Part shown: piece after piece, positions 1-9,613 of the stretch
Layout: every line of letters starts with the position of its first letter
Numbering within the stretch: the stretch's first letter is position 1
Assembly: GCA_025656675.1 (NCBI GenBank)
Contig: JAHXHN010000001.1
Coordinates: 186,001-250,000, forward strand
Origin: Candidatus Thiodiazotropha sp. (ex Codakia rugifera)
Lineage (GTDB): Bacteria; Pseudomonadota; Gammaproteobacteria; Chromatiales; Chromatiaceae
Length of the DNA: 64,000 nucleotides
Reading direction: 5' to 3'
Position numbers and translations under genes: made by a program
Notes under the pieces: model-generated
What the model saw: only the letters and a program-made list of their open reading frames with translations
Told to the model about the DNA's origin: nothing
The model's database searches: none

Positions 1-2049
1 CGTGACCTGATGGGTCTCTACCGGGTCCATGGTATTGACGAATCCCATCACCACACCTTCGTTCCAGTTCTTCATCACGAAGGAGTCCATATCACCCTCT
101 TCGGTCATGGTCTCAAGCAGACCATTGTAGAGCTGGACGATATCATCGCCTCCTCTATCGTCTTCGGGATCGATGGAACGCAATTTTTTCGAAGTCGGGA
201 TATAAAGATCTTTGACATCCGGTTGTTCACCCGGCTCTGCCGTCAGCAGCATATTCACCAGACGAATGTATTGTGCATAAGAGCCGGTGAAGCCGATAAA
301 GGGGTGAGCACGCATCCACTCCTCCAGCGCTTCAATATCGGCCAATACATCAGCCTGATTGAAGATGCCCTGAGCACCACAGGGATCGGGATCCCAACAG
401 GCCAATTCCACTCGGGCTTTTTCGCACTGCGCTACCTTTTCATCCGGATCCTCAATATCGTAGATCTCTTCTGGAAAGAGGGCTTCCACACACAATTCAG
501 AGACCGGTTTCTTACCGCGAATCGGGATTGAAACTGAAATCACACCCGGCATAATATCGTTCAACCGCTCGATATGCTGAATGGTGATCGATTTCTCCTT
601 AAACGCAGCACGGGAGTAGTTAATACCCTTCTCGACACCCGGCATCAGGTCCTCGGACGTACCGTTTAGGATATCGGTTTCATAGACCGACCAACCAAGA
701 ATGGCGACAACGATACCGATCGGAATCAACTTTCCAGGACCGGTCAACAGACCGGAGATGAATCCTCCAACCTTTGACTCCCAGGCATGCTCGTGTCCTT
801 CACCAACCTCACTCCGGTTGCAGGGGAAAGTCATCATCAACAGTGGAATCAAGGTCGTGGTTGTAAACAGCAACGTCAGCATGCCGAACATGCCGAAATA
901 GGCATACGCTTTGTAGAATGAGATATCCACAGTCGCCAGGGTGGCGAAACCGACCATATCGGTAACAATCGAAAGTGTGGCCGGCACGATGGTGTGTGAG
1001 ATGGAAACCCTGGCTGCCGATTCACAGTCTCCCGAGACGGCCTGCTCCTGCATAAAACGCCGGGTTACCTGGACCGAGTGCCCGATACCAATCGCCAATA
1101 ACAGCATTGGCGTCAACACCATCATGGTGGTCAGCTTGAAGGCCGAGAAACCCATCAACCCCAAGGTCAGAATAATGGTTGCGCTAACCCCGAGAATAGG
1201 AAACAGGGAGCCACGCCAATTACGAAACTCAAACCAAAGTGCGGCGATGACAATGGCAAAGGAGATGACAAACAGCCACCACTTGTTGACCAGGTCAGCC
1301 AACATCCAGGCCAGGAAGTAGGGTTCCCCCGCCACCAGAACCTCAAAGCGCTTGTCCTCACTATATTCATCCATCATGGCCCGCACTTCGCGTACCCAGG
1401 GGAGATAGATCTCCTTCACCTCATCGGTATAGTCTCCAATGATGTAGAGCGATTTCGCGGTACAGCTCTTTGCATCCTTGTCCTTAAACTCACACTTTTT
1501 TCCGTCGGCATCTTCAAATCCAACCAGCATTGGGCCAATGACCGGATTGCCTTCAACACCCTCCTTGAGGAAAGCGAGCTGCTGTTCGGCTGTATCGGTA
1601 TCATTGCTGATACCTTCAGTGGGAATAAGCCGCTTGAAGACCAATCCATTCTCGTCGGCCCCCATGAACTTGATCTTTTTCGCCGCGATATCGATAAAGT
1701 TCGATTCACGCGCAGTCTCTAAGGCGACCAGCCGATTGTGTATCTCCTGGACCTTGTTGACGAACCAGTTTTTATAAACATCGCCTTCGTTGATACGCAG
1801 TGCGAAGACCATCAGATTACCCATGCCGAAGTTGTGTTCGGCATAAAGATTGGTCGCCACATAGCGGTTGCTTGGCGGCAGCAGTGTATCCGGATCGTTA
1901 CGCATATCCAGATTTTTTACCTGCAGAGCGGCCACAATGGTAACCACCAGCAGGATCAACATTAAGGGCCAGCGAAACTTGATGACAAAGTCCGCATAGC
2001 GCTCAGCCCACTGATTTCCTGTCCCGTTATTTGACCCAGAACCACTCAT
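1..2049 (-). CDS. RND-superfamily (MMPL-type) exporter, partial at the left edge
   Basis: The frame is open from ATG at 2049 to base 1, giving 683 codons without a stop, so the C-terminal part lies outside the window. A short cytoplasmic N-terminus leads into TM1 (around residues 25-45), a large periplasmic domain, and a block of hydrophobic helices with the family segment GIGHSVQVTRRFMQEQ. A second periplasmic domain then begins. This is the MMPL/SSD branch of RND transporters, the predicted exporters associated with hydrophobic or lipid-like cargo, rather than the AcrB branch. It is the last visible gene of a DUF1329-DUF1302-RND cluster, a partnership seen in other proteobacteria, which suggests envelope transport of a hydrophobic substrate. 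The family call is secure; the substrate is unknown. Confidence 0.85.
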   Translation of the reverse strand, partial: MSGSGSNNGTGNQWAERYADFVIKFRWPLMLILLVVTIVAALQVKNLDMRNDPDTLLPPSNRYVATNLYAEHNFGMGNLMVFALRINEGDVYKNWFVNKVQEIHNRLVALETARESNFIDIAAKKIKFMGADENGLVFKRLIPTEGISNDTDTAEQQLAFLKEGVEGNPVIGPMLVGFEDADGKKCEFKDKDAKSCTAKSLYIIGDYTDEVKEIYLPWVREVRAMMDEYSEDKRFEVLVAGEPYFLAWMLADLVNKWWLFVISFAIVIAALWFEFRNWRGSLFPILGVSATIILTLGLMGFSAFKLTTMMVLTPMLLLAIGIGHSVQVTRRFMQEQAVSGDCESAARVSISHTIVPATLSIVTDMVGFATLATVDISFYKAYAYFGMFGMLTLLFTTTTLIPLLMMTFPCNRSEVGEGHEHAWESKVGGFISGLLTGPGKLIPIGIVVAILGWSVYETDILNGTSEDLMPGVEKGINYSRAAFKEKSITIQHIERLNDIMPGVISVSIPIRGKKPVSELCVEALFPEEIYDIEDPDEKVAQCEKARVELACWDPDPCGAQGIFNQADVLADIEALEEWMRAHPFIGFTGSYAQYIRLVNMLLTAEPGEQPDVKDLYIPTSKKLRSIDPEDDRGGDDIVQLYNGLLETMTEEGDMDSFVMKNWNEGVVMGFVNTMDPVETHQVT

Positions 2050-2082
2050 GGCTCAACCCCCGTGAAAGCACAATAAGAAATA

Positions 2083-2112
2083 CAGATGCCCGGTATCCCT
2101 ACCGGGCATCTG
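2083..2112 (-). promoter_or_regulatory. Perfect intercistronic hairpin between the DUF1302 and RND genes
   Basis: CAGATGCCCGGTA and TACCGGGCATCTG form a perfect 13-bp stem with a 4-nt loop in the 101-bp gap. On the minus strand it is followed by the pyrimidine-rich run TATTTCTTATTG. It could be a partial terminator/attenuator or a 3'-end stabiliser that lowers RND expression relative to the upstream genes. Confidence 0.6.
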
Positions 2113-2150
2113 CAACTGCTTTGATTATTGATGTAAGTCCGTTTTCAGGA

Positions 2151-4376
2151 TCATTCAAAGATCCACTTCAGGCCGACTTGGAAGTTGGAAGATTTTTCGA
2201 ACTGACCGAAGGTGGTGTCTTCATCACCCCAATAGTTGTTCCACTCCACAGAGCCGAGAACCGTGTCGGTAAATGTGTATTCGACATCCAGACGGTTCCA
2301 CTTGCCGCCGCCCTCTTCGTAGATGAAGATATTGTTCCAGCGATGCTCCTGCGAGTCACCAAAGGGCTTGGAGAAAAAGAGCGAATAGAACTCTTTGTCT
2401 TCATATCCCATTTTTAGACCGTTGGAGAGGTTCATGGTGGGAAAGTCAGCCGTGTAACGGCTACAGTCCATCGTCTGCCCTGTCTGGGTCATGCAGGTAT
2501 CTTTCTCTTCAATAAAGTCGAGATTGCGGAACTGGATGAATTGACCACTGATCAGCAGGTTGGTGGCAACCGTGATATCGGCACCCAGCACATACTTGAA
2601 GTAGTCTGCATCTTCCATTTTCAGGGCATTGGTCAGATCACCGATAGACAACAGAAACTTGTCTATTACCGGTTGCTTTTCACCTTCGTCATAGAGGAAC
2701 TCACCCCTTAACACCAATGGGACATCACCCACTTCAAGCGCGTAGTCGAATGATGTACCCAGGCTGTTGACCCGGTGCAACGACTCTGTGAAACGTAGAG
2801 TGGGTGCACCCGCACCCATCGCAGGTGGCTCATTGAAAGGACTACCGTCTGCCAGTGCAGGGAGTACAGCACTCGGATCAAGGGCGCCATAATAAGTGGA
2901 ACCGGTACCATCATGAACCAGAATGGTCGTTGCGTTACCCATGTCCCAATTTGCCCGGGCCTGATCTCTGCTCAAGCTGGTCGATACATCGGGGACAAAG
3001 GTATCGTTCTGTTGCGGACCTGGCGTACCGTTAGTATCGAAGAAGAGGGTTGGTGCGCGCTGTACGGTCAACTCATCCCCTGCCGAATTTCTCCAGCTGA
3101 GGTCGATATCCGGATTACCTCCGTAGTGGTGGAAGTAGTTGACAGACCAGTTCAAACCGCCATCCGTTGAATTGCGAAAACGGAAACCGGCATTGACATC
3201 ACTGTCATCCGGGTAGTCACGCACCCACTCGCTGGAGGTGCCAGTCAGCCCAGTAGGTGTCGTTGCACTGAAACTGGTGAAGGTATTGAATGTGGCAAAG
3301 GTGGCATTGGACATCAATTCAAATGCCGAGGAAGCCTCACTGGGCTGCCAACTGACCTCAGTAGGACTGAGCGGTGTAAGCCCGGTGATCGGCATCAGAT
3401 TGGTTTCGCCGAAATTACCGTTTGGATCGTTCAAACCAGCAGGAAAATTGGGTTGGCCGGTAAAACCAAACTGTGAGAAGGCATTCAACAGCAGCCAACC
3501 CGGAGCGGCCATCGGATCAGTTGGCACTGTAGGGTTCAGTAGACCCGGTGTTGTTGCAGCATCCCAGAAATTCCCTGCAAAACCGTCGACGGTCAAGCCG
3601 GCAAAGAGATTGAGACCCACAGGCAACTGCATGCCACCGGTAAAGCCACCACCCATCGCAGCCGCGTTAAAGGTAGCAGCAACATTACTGAGGGCCGGTG
3701 CAATATTATAAAAGCCATTCACCTGACCACTGATCGTCTCAACACCCTTCATCAGGAAGGGGTGTCCGGCATCACCAACCGGATTGAGTCCAGGTATTTT
3801 GTTCTCTTCCACCTGAGACACGATAAACTGAAAGTTACTGTTATCGCCGATATTGCGCTCTGCGTTGATCATCCAGATCGGAATACGTGAATCTTCCATG
3901 GCATTTTGATTGAGTTCACGAAAATCGGTGGGATTGATGATATCCAGTAGCTTGATACCATCGGCAGTACCCCAAACAACCTGCTGCTTACCCAGGCGTA
4001 GATCCCAACCAAACAGACTGGTGTCAACATAGAGTTCCCTCACATAGTCGTGTTGGGTATAGAGTTCATGACCTTTGTAGTAATCGTTAACCCCTTCCGA
4101 GTCATAAATGAAGTTCAGATCGGCATGCCAGGTACTCTCTTCGCCGAGATCACCATTAAGGAAGACACGCGCAGAGTTCTCGAACTTGAGCAAATCACCC
4201 TTGTCATGACCCTTCTGGTCGAGCATGGTCTCCGCTTCACCGGTCAGCTGGCCCTCCCGGGTAAAGACAGATGTTTCATTTTTTAAATAACCGGTTACCT
4301 CTACTTCAGCAAAGGAGACCGTTGGTAAAATCAAAGCGAGCAGTATCGACTGATGCAACTTACAGCGTTTGAACAT
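2151..4376 (-). CDS. DUF1302 family outer-membrane-type protein
   Basis: This 741-aa protein has a Sec signal peptide ending near SFAEV (around residues 1-23). The mature chain is rich in aromatic, alternating beta-strand-like segments and ends in an aromatic residue pattern (VGLKWIFE), as expected of an outer-membrane beta-barrel. The segment LRLGKQQVVWGTADG and the overall layout match DUF1302 proteins, which are usually found beside DUF1329 and MMPL/RND genes. ATG at 4376 has a good Shine-Dalgarno (GGGAGGAAT). It lies 140 bp after the DUF1329 gene and 101 bp before the RND gene, both on the same strand, so an operon is likely. The biochemical role is not established; a channel for a hydrophobic compound is an inference from context. 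Confidence 0.85.
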   Translation of the reverse strand: MFKRCKLHQSILLALILPTVSFAEVEVTGYLKNETSVFTREGQLTGEAETMLDQKGHDKGDLLKFENSARVFLNGDLGEESTWHADLNFIYDSEGVNDYYKGHELYTQHDYVRELYVDTSLFGWDLRLGKQQVVWGTADGIKLLDIINPTDFRELNQNAMEDSRIPIWMINAERNIGDNSNFQFIVSQVEENKIPGLNPVGDAGHPFLMKGVETISGQVNGFYNIAPALSNVAATFNAAAMGGGFTGGMQLPVGLNLFAGLTVDGFAGNFWDAATTPGLLNPTVPTDPMAAPGWLLLNAFSQFGFTGQPNFPAGLNDPNGNFGETNLMPITGLTPLSPTEVSWQPSEASSAFELMSNATFATFNTFTSFSATTPTGLTGTSSEWVRDYPDDSDVNAGFRFRNSTDGGLNWSVNYFHHYGGNPDIDLSWRNSAGDELTVQRAPTLFFDTNGTPGPQQNDTFVPDVSTSLSRDQARANWDMGNATTILVHDGTGSTYYGALDPSAVLPALADGSPFNEPPAMGAGAPTLRFTESLHRVNSLGTSFDYALEVGDVPLVLRGEFLYDEGEKQPVIDKFLLSIGDLTNALKMEDADYFKYVLGADITVATNLLISGQFIQFRNLDFIEEKDTCMTQTGQTMDCSRYTADFPTMNLSNGLKMGYEDKEFYSLFFSKPFGDSQEHRWNNIFIYEEGGGKWNRLDVEYTFTDTVLGSVEWNNYWGDEDTTFGQFEKSSNFQVGLKWIFE

Positions 4377-4483
4377 GAATGATTCCTCCCGGGTTCAACG
4401 ATTACCGGCAGCCCTTTATCCCTAACTCATGCCGGATACGATGATGTGTATGGCCTCCGTTTGCCGGTAGGCCGGATTTTATT

Positions 4484-4508
4484 GGGAGCACCTTGGAAAG
4501 GTGCTCCC
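4484..4508 (-). promoter_or_regulatory. Perfect intercistronic hairpin between the DUF1329 and DUF1302 genes
   Basis: GGGAGCACCTT and AAGGTGCTCCC form an 11-bp perfect stem with a 3-nt loop, 9 bp after the DUF1329 stop. The minus-strand 3' side reads AATAAAATCC, not a U-tract. It therefore looks more like an mRNA stability or processing element than a full terminator. Confidence 0.6.
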
Positions 4509-4516
4509 ATTTATGT

Positions 4517-5494
4517 TTAACGTTTTATTTTTCTCAAGGTCTTCTCAGACCAAAAATCAGATGCCCACCCCTGATTGAACTGGACGATTTCCTTGGGTAT
4601 AACCGCCCAGGTCTCATGTCCGGATCCGAAGGTCTTACCATACCAGTAGCCCCAGTACTGGGCACGCGGGTCATCTTGTTCAAGAGACCGCCAGTCCCTG
4701 TCGATCACTTTGATCTTGCTATCGCCTTTGAAGTACTCGGTACGATAATCTGCGAAGGTTTTGGTATTGATATAGCTGACTCGGTGGTCATACCACCAAT
4801 TTTCCCGCTTGGTCGTACTCTTCAGTTTGTAGACCTCTTTCCCTTTGTGATCGCATGCTGCATCCGGTGGGTTGGGGAGATACTTGTTTTTCGACTCCTC
4901 TTTAGCGATAGCGCCCAAACAATCATTGAACGTCTCGGTGCCGAGCAGTTCATGGGTCTCGTCTTTGGGTTTACGCAGGGTCACATCACCAAATGTGAAA
5001 TCGGTACCACCCCAGGCGTCATCATGGGCGGGCTCTGCAAAACGGCGGATCTTACGCAGTGCGGGCAGCCAGATAGAGTAGGCCTGGCTCTTGTTGTCAT
5101 CGATATAATCGGTGATCAACATCCCGGTGCCTTTCAGCTTACCGGAACGGAAGATGGCAATATCCTGGCCGTTGGTGGAGCCATCGTCATATTCGTTATT
5201 CAGATAGCGTTCGACGGTAATTGTGGTCGGTTTGCTACCCGCCGATTTATTCACGATAACCGTGATCTTGCCAGGGGTGGCTCTGTTACTCTTTTTGGGG
5301 TTCTTGTTATTGTTAGTGATCCCAAAATTCTTCAGCGAGTAGAAATGGTTAACGAAATAGACCTGATCCGCGATTGTATTGGCGTCCGGCGTACCACTCG
5401 GTAGTGTAAGATCCTTGGCAACACCGGCTATAACACAGCTGGAAAACATCAAACCGCTGACTAGTGCTGCGGACACAAACTTTTGCACCTGCAT
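4517..5494 (-). CDS. DUF1329 family periplasmic protein
   Basis: This 325-aa protein has a signal peptide (MQVQKFVSAALVSGLMF...VIAG). The rest matches the DUF1329 family, related in fold to LolA/LolB-type lipid carriers; family hallmarks here include the LPALRKIRRFAEPAHDDAW segment and a conserved-looking DFTFGDV motif. ATG at 5494 follows a strong Shine-Dalgarno (GAGGAGGATG). It is the first gene of the minus-strand cluster with DUF1302 and the RND exporter. A role as a periplasmic shuttle between the inner-membrane exporter and the outer-membrane barrel is an inference. A Cys in the signal region (FSSC) is a poor lipobox, so it is probably not a lipoprotein. Confidence 0.85.
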   Translation of the reverse strand: MQVQKFVSAALVSGLMFSSCVIAGVAKDLTLPSGTPDANTIADQVYFVNHFYSLKNFGITNNNKNPKKSNRATPGKITVIVNKSAGSKPTTITVERYLNNEYDDGSTNGQDIAIFRSGKLKGTGMLITDYIDDNKSQAYSIWLPALRKIRRFAEPAHDDAWGGTDFTFGDVTLRKPKDETHELLGTETFNDCLGAIAKEESKNKYLPNPPDAACDHKGKEVYKLKSTTKRENWWYDHRVSYINTKTFADYRTEYFKGDSKIKVIDRDWRSLEQDDPRAQYWGYWYGKTFGSGHETWAVIPKEIVQFNQGWASDFWSEKTLRKIKR

Positions 5495-5848
5495 AGACTC
5501 ATCCTCCTCAAAAGTTGAGCGGTTTCAAGACACACACTACCGCCCTAAATATTATTGAATTACGTGTTTCTTATAAGCGACTTATTAAAATTGACTACAC
5601 ATTAATAACAGACAACCCGGTCACTTAGCAATCGGGGTTAACCTTAACTGTCATCTCATGCGATAGTTATTATTCTCGTATAGTTCCTGCCTATCATGGA
5701 CCTCTAAGATTAAGATCCGCTTAAGAGATGAACTGCGTATTACACCACACTATACACATCAAAGAGTTAAGAGTGCGAATTAAACTTGAATTTAACCCCT
5801 TGATATAACAAAATTTCCCTTCTTTAGAAGTCTGTGTACTGAATTTGA
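5495..5848. other. Divergent intergenic region between the DUF1329 cluster and hemA
   Basis: This 354-bp AT-rich gap must hold promoters for both directions. No gene, tRNA or strong hairpin was seen. A possible hemA promoter is TTGATA (5800-5805), a 17-bp spacer and TTTAGA (5823-5828), but the -10 match is weak. hemA has no obvious Shine-Dalgarno. Confidence 0.4.
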
Positions 5849-7117
5849 ATGTCGATACTCGCCGTTGGACTCAATCATAAAACCGCTCCCGTGGATATCC
5901 GCGAGAAGGTTACCTTTGGCCCCGATATCATTGCGGGAGCTTTGCGTAGCCTGCAGGAAAACCCAGCGGTTGAAGAGACTGTTATACTCTCTACCTGCAA
6001 TCGCACAGAGGTCTACTGCACCATCAACCAGGAAGATCACGAGCCGCTGGCGGATTGGATAAGCCGCTTTCACGGCTTAGCGGGTGACCGGGTCAACCCT
6101 TACCTCTACAGCCATTTTGGCATGGATGCAGTCAAGCACCTGCTTCGTGTCAGTTGCGGCCTGGATTCCCTGGTACTGGGCGAGCCACAGATCCTGGGGC
6201 AGGTAAAGGCTGCCTATCAGACGGCCACCGATGCCGGAACCGCAGGAAAACTCTTATTCAAACTCTTCCAGCATGCCTTCTCAGCTGCGAAACAGATCCG
6301 AACTGACACGGCCATAGGCAACAGCCCGGTTTCAGTGGCATTTGCCGCAGTCAGTCTGGCTAAACAGATTTTCAGCAACCTTTCCGAGCAGACCGCACTC
6401 CTGATAGGTGCCGGTGAAACCATTGAACTGGCTGCCCGCCATCTCAATCAGCACGGTGTCGGACGCATCATTGTCGCCAATCGAACAGTCGAAAAGGCGC
6501 ACACACTTGCCGCCCAATTCGATGGATATGCCATTGCACTGACCGAATTGAGCCGCCATCTATCCGAAGCTGACATTGTCATCTCGTCGACTGCCAGCCC
6601 GCTTCCCGTATTGGGTAAAGGGACGGTCGAGAGTGCGCTTAAGGAACGAAAACACCGACCGATCTTCATGGTTGATATCGCCGTACCGCGGGATATCGAA
6701 CCCGAGGTGTCAGATCTGAGTGACATCTACCTCTACACAGTCGATGATCTGGATGAGGTCATCCAGGAGAACATGCGATCTCGAGAGGAAGCGGCGGAAC
6801 AGGCGGAGGAGATCATTGATCACTATGTCGGTGAGTACATGGGGTGGCTGCGCTCCCTGGATGCCGTAGAGCTGATTCAGGACTATCGCTGCTATGCCGA
6901 GCAACTCAGAGACGAGGTGCAACAGAAGGCCTTACAGCAGCTTGCTAAAGGCAAGCCCGCTGATGAGGTCATTCAATTTATGGCACGTACACTCACCAAT
7001 AAGCTGCTGCACACCCCCAGTGCACAAATGCGCCAGGCAGGATTCAATGGTCAGATGGAATTACTGGAAGCCGCCAATACACTGTTCCAGCTTAAAAAAA
7101 CCGATAACAAATCATGA
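5849..7117 (+). CDS. hemA: Glutamyl-tRNA reductase
   Basis: This 422-aa enzyme reduces glutamyl-tRNA(Glu) to glutamate-1-semialdehyde with NADPH, the first committed step of C5-pathway tetrapyrrole synthesis in the cytoplasm. The catalytic Cys50 lies in STCNRTEVY, preceded by GLNHKTAP near the N-terminus. [10 protein letters not shown] is the family signature, the Rossmann segment [16 protein letters not shown] is near residue 190, and the C-terminal dimerisation helices are intact. Length is normal. The stop overlaps the prfA start (ATGA), so hemA, prfA and prmC form a translationally coupled operon, the classic gammaproteobacterial order. Confidence 0.97.
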   Translation: MSILAVGLNHKTAPVDIREKVTFGPDIIAGALRSLQENPAVEETVILSTCNRTEVYCTINQEDHEPLADWISRFHGLAGDRVNPYLYSHFGMDAVKHLLRVSCGLDSLVLGEPQILGQVKAAYQTATDAGTAGKLLFKLFQHAFSAAKQIRTDTAIGNSPVSVAFAAVSLAKQIFSNLSEQTALLIGAGETIELAARHLNQHGVGRIIVANRTVEKAHTLAAQFDGYAIALTELSRHLSEADIVISSTASPLPVLGKGTVESALKERKHRPIFMVDIAVPRDIEPEVSDLSDIYLYTVDDLDEVIQENMRSREEAAEQAEEIIDHYVGEYMGWLRSLDAVELIQDYRCYAEQLRDEVQQKALQQLAKGKPADEVIQFMARTLTNKLLHTPSAQMRQAGFNGQMELLEAANTLFQLKKTDNKS

Positions 7118-8193
7118 CGCCTTCACTGCGCGGTAAGCTGGATCAAATCGCGGAACGCTTCGAAGAGATCACTGCCCTTCTGGCTGATCCCGAGATCCAG
7201 AGCAATCAGAACCAGTTTCGTGACCTGGGCCGGGAATATGCCCAACTGGAACCTGTCGTAGAGGCCTTTCGTGGCTATGTGACTGCAGAAGAGGATGTCC
7301 ACGCTGCCCAGGAAATGATGACCGACCCCGAAATGGCACCGCTTGCCAAGGAGGAACTGGCACTTGCTCAGGCCACGAAAGAGAAGCTCGAACCCGAGCT
7401 GCAGCTCCTGCTGATCCCTGCCGATCCCAATGATCAACGCAATGTCTTTCTGGAAGTCCGAGCAGGCACCGGTGGTGCCGAAGCAGCACTCTTCGCCAGT
7501 GATCTCTTCCGCATGTATCTGCGCTACGCGGAGTCTCAGCATTGGCAGACCGAGACCATCAGTGAGAGCCATGGAGAACATGGCGGTTACAAAGAGGTCG
7601 TCTGTCGAATCAGCGGCAACGCTGTCTACTCCCGCTTGAAATTTGAATCGGGTACCCACCGGGTACAGCGGGTCCCCGAAACCGAATCCCAGGGACGTAT
7701 TCATACCTCCGCCTGTACCGTGGCTATTCTTCCTGAAGCGGCAGAGGTCGATGATGTGGAGATCAACAGTGGTGACCTGCGTATCGACACCTATCGTGCA
7801 TCCGGTGCAGGTGGACAGCATGTCAACAAGACAGACTCTGCAGTACGTCTGACCCACCTACCCAGTGGGATTGTTGTGGAGTGTCAGGATGAGCGATCCC
7901 AGCACAAGAACAAGGCCCGGGCCATGTCTTTGTTGCAGGCAAAACTGCTCTCCCAGGCACAGGATAAAATCACCAGCGAACAGGCCAGTTCTCGAAAACT
8001 TCAGGTTGGCAGTGGTGACCGCTCAGAACGTATACGCACCTACAACTTCCCTCAGAACCGATTGACCGACCACCGCATCAATCTCACTCTCTATAAGCTG
8101 GATGAGGTGATGACTGGGGTCCTGGATCAGGTCATCGATCCGCTATTGCGTGAGCAACAGGTCGAAGCGCTTGCAGCAATGGGTGAAGCGTGA
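7114..8193 (+). CDS. prfA: Peptide chain release factor 1
   Basis: This 359-aa RF1 recognises UAA and UAG and triggers peptidyl-tRNA hydrolysis. The GGQ motif is at residues 233-235 in [17 protein letters not shown], and the [12 protein letters not shown] region lies just upstream. RF1 rather than RF2 is supported by length, by the hemA-prfA-prmC context and by the absence of the RF2 programmed frameshift. The start overlaps the hemA stop by 4 bases. The next gene encodes the methyltransferase that modifies this GGQ glutamine. Confidence 0.97.
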   Translation: MTPSLRGKLDQIAERFEEITALLADPEIQSNQNQFRDLGREYAQLEPVVEAFRGYVTAEEDVHAAQEMMTDPEMAPLAKEELALAQATKEKLEPELQLLLIPADPNDQRNVFLEVRAGTGGAEAALFASDLFRMYLRYAESQHWQTETISESHGEHGGYKEVVCRISGNAVYSRLKFESGTHRVQRVPETESQGRIHTSACTVAILPEAAEVDDVEINSGDLRIDTYRASGAGGQHVNKTDSAVRLTHLPSGIVVECQDERSQHKNKARAMSLLQAKLLSQAQDKITSEQASSRKLQVGSGDRSERIRTYNFPQNRLTDHRINLTLYKLDEVMTGVLDQVIDPLLREQQVEALAAMGEA

Positions 8194-8211
8194 TCCACTC
8201 CCGATAACGCC

Positions 8212-9066
8212 ATGATCACCCTGCAGCAGACCCTGCAATCCGCCACACGCACACTAGCTGAACTACCACATGCCAGCCCCGCGCTGGAGGCCAGTCTGCT
8301 GCTCTGTCATCTACTCGACAAGCCACCCAGCTACCTCTTTGCCTGGCCGGAGAAAACACTGACACCCGATCAACACAAGCGCTACACAGCACTTGTTGAG
8401 CAGCGTCTTTCAGGCACCCCGATCGCTTACATCACAGGTATACGCGAATTCTGGTCACTGGCACTGCAGGTCAGTCCGGATACACTGATCCCGCGACCGG
8501 AAACCGAACTGCTGGTGGAACATTCGCTACGTCATCTGCAAGCGAGATCTCAACCACGGCTTGCCGATCTAGGCACCGGCAGCGGCGCCATCGCTTTGGC
8601 ACTGGCTAGCGAGCGTCCTGATGCACAGATTCATGCCACCGACCTTTCCGCTAAAGCGCTGACCCTGGCCCGAGAGAATGCCGCAAGTCACTCACTCAAT
8701 CAGATCGTCTTCTTTCAGGGGAGTTGGTGCCATGCACTACCAACGGGAGCTTCCTATGATCTGATTGTAAGCAATCCACCCTACATTGAGGAAAACGACC
8801 CGCACCTCTCCCAGGGAGATCTCCCTCGTGAACCCAGCACAGCGCTGGTATCGGGCCGTGATGGGTTGTCCGATATACGGTTAATCATTCAACAGGCAGC
8901 CGCTGGCAGATTGAAGGATGGTGGTTGGCTATTGCTGGAACATGGCTACCAACAGGCTACTGAGGTCCATGGTCTGCTGAGAAAGGCTGGACTCAGTGAA
9001 ATTGCAACGCACCAGGATCTGGCGGGTCAGCCACGCATCACGGAAGCGAGGATGGTAGAGAAGTAA
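8212..9066 (+). CDS. prmC: Release factor glutamine N5-methyltransferase
   Basis: This 284-aa SAM-dependent methyltransferase methylates the GGQ glutamine of RF1 and RF2. The catalytic NPPY motif is at residues 188-191 (SNPPYIEEND). The SAM-binding motif LADLGTGSGAIALALA and the N-terminal helical domain are present. It starts 18 bp after prfA, so the substrate and its modifying enzyme are co-expressed. Confidence 0.96.
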   Translation: MITLQQTLQSATRTLAELPHASPALEASLLLCHLLDKPPSYLFAWPEKTLTPDQHKRYTALVEQRLSGTPIAYITGIREFWSLALQVSPDTLIPRPETELLVEHSLRHLQARSQPRLADLGTGSGAIALALASERPDAQIHATDLSAKALTLARENAASHSLNQIVFFQGSWCHALPTGASYDLIVSNPPYIEENDPHLSQGDLPREPSTALVSGRDGLSDIRLIIQQAAAGRLKDGGWLLLEHGYQQATEVHGLLRKAGLSEIATHQDLAGQPRITEARMVEK

Positions 9067-9126
9067 CGCCTGTTTCTCGACATCGATTGCTTGATTATTT
9101 CCCTGCTTTCGTTAGGATTGGCCCTT

Positions 9127-9537
9127 ATGGGTGATCCCCCAAACGACATGGTGAAAAACCGGGACATTCACTTTGTCGAACTCCACCCGGACCCCGATCA
9201 GGCTGCTACTGCCGCCATGCTGCTGGCCGATGTAGACGGCATTCTTCATGCAACCCCACACTCCAAAACCCATTTACATCTCAGTTACGAGTTAATGAAG
9301 GTCTCCCTCGAACAGATAGAGATAGGTCTGACCTCAATGGGATTGCATATCGACAATCGACTGCTCTATCGCCTCAAGCGTGCCCTCTATCACTATACCG
9401 AGGAGACTGAACGCGCCAATATGGGTTGTAATCGCAGCGATTCGAAATGTACCCGAATGATTTTTGCTGACCGCTATCAACGCATGAATCACAATCTACG
9501 TGATCAACGTCCTGAGCACTGGCGCAAGTATTTCTAA
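9127..9537 (+). CDS. Conserved-looking small protein of unknown function
   Basis: This 136-aa protein is not recognised. ATG at 9127 is preferred because AGGA sits 9 bases upstream (9114-9117); an in-frame TTG at 9091 has no such support. The sequence starts hydrophilic (MGDPPNDMVKNRDIHFVEL). It contains a stretch of beta-alpha-beta character (DVDGILHATP...THLHLSYELMKVSLEQIEIGL) that could be a ferredoxin-like fold such as HMA domains have. A charged C-terminus follows, with two cysteines (MGCNRSDSKC) and aromatic residues. There is no signal peptide or membrane helix. It lies 60 bp after prmC and 76 bp before moeB on the same strand, so it may be co-transcribed. A metal-binding role is speculation. 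Confidence 0.75.
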   Translation: MGDPPNDMVKNRDIHFVELHPDPDQAATAAMLLADVDGILHATPHSKTHLHLSYELMKVSLEQIEIGLTSMGLHIDNRLLYRLKRALYHYTEETERANMGCNRSDSKCTRMIFADRYQRMNHNLRDQRPEHWRKYF

Positions 9538-9613
9538 ACCTTAACTATTCAGCCTATCTCCTGGACGGCTGAATGGCACGCTGAGCCTTTCGACAGGCAT
9601 AGGATCTATCCAA

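Noticed and set aside
4493..5404. 303-codon open frame on the plus strand
   Set aside because: It is the antisense shadow of the DUF1329 gene, with no ribosome site, signal or family resemblance.
7123..7857. 244-codon minus-strand open frame
   Set aside because: It lies wholly within prfA on the other strand and has no start support.
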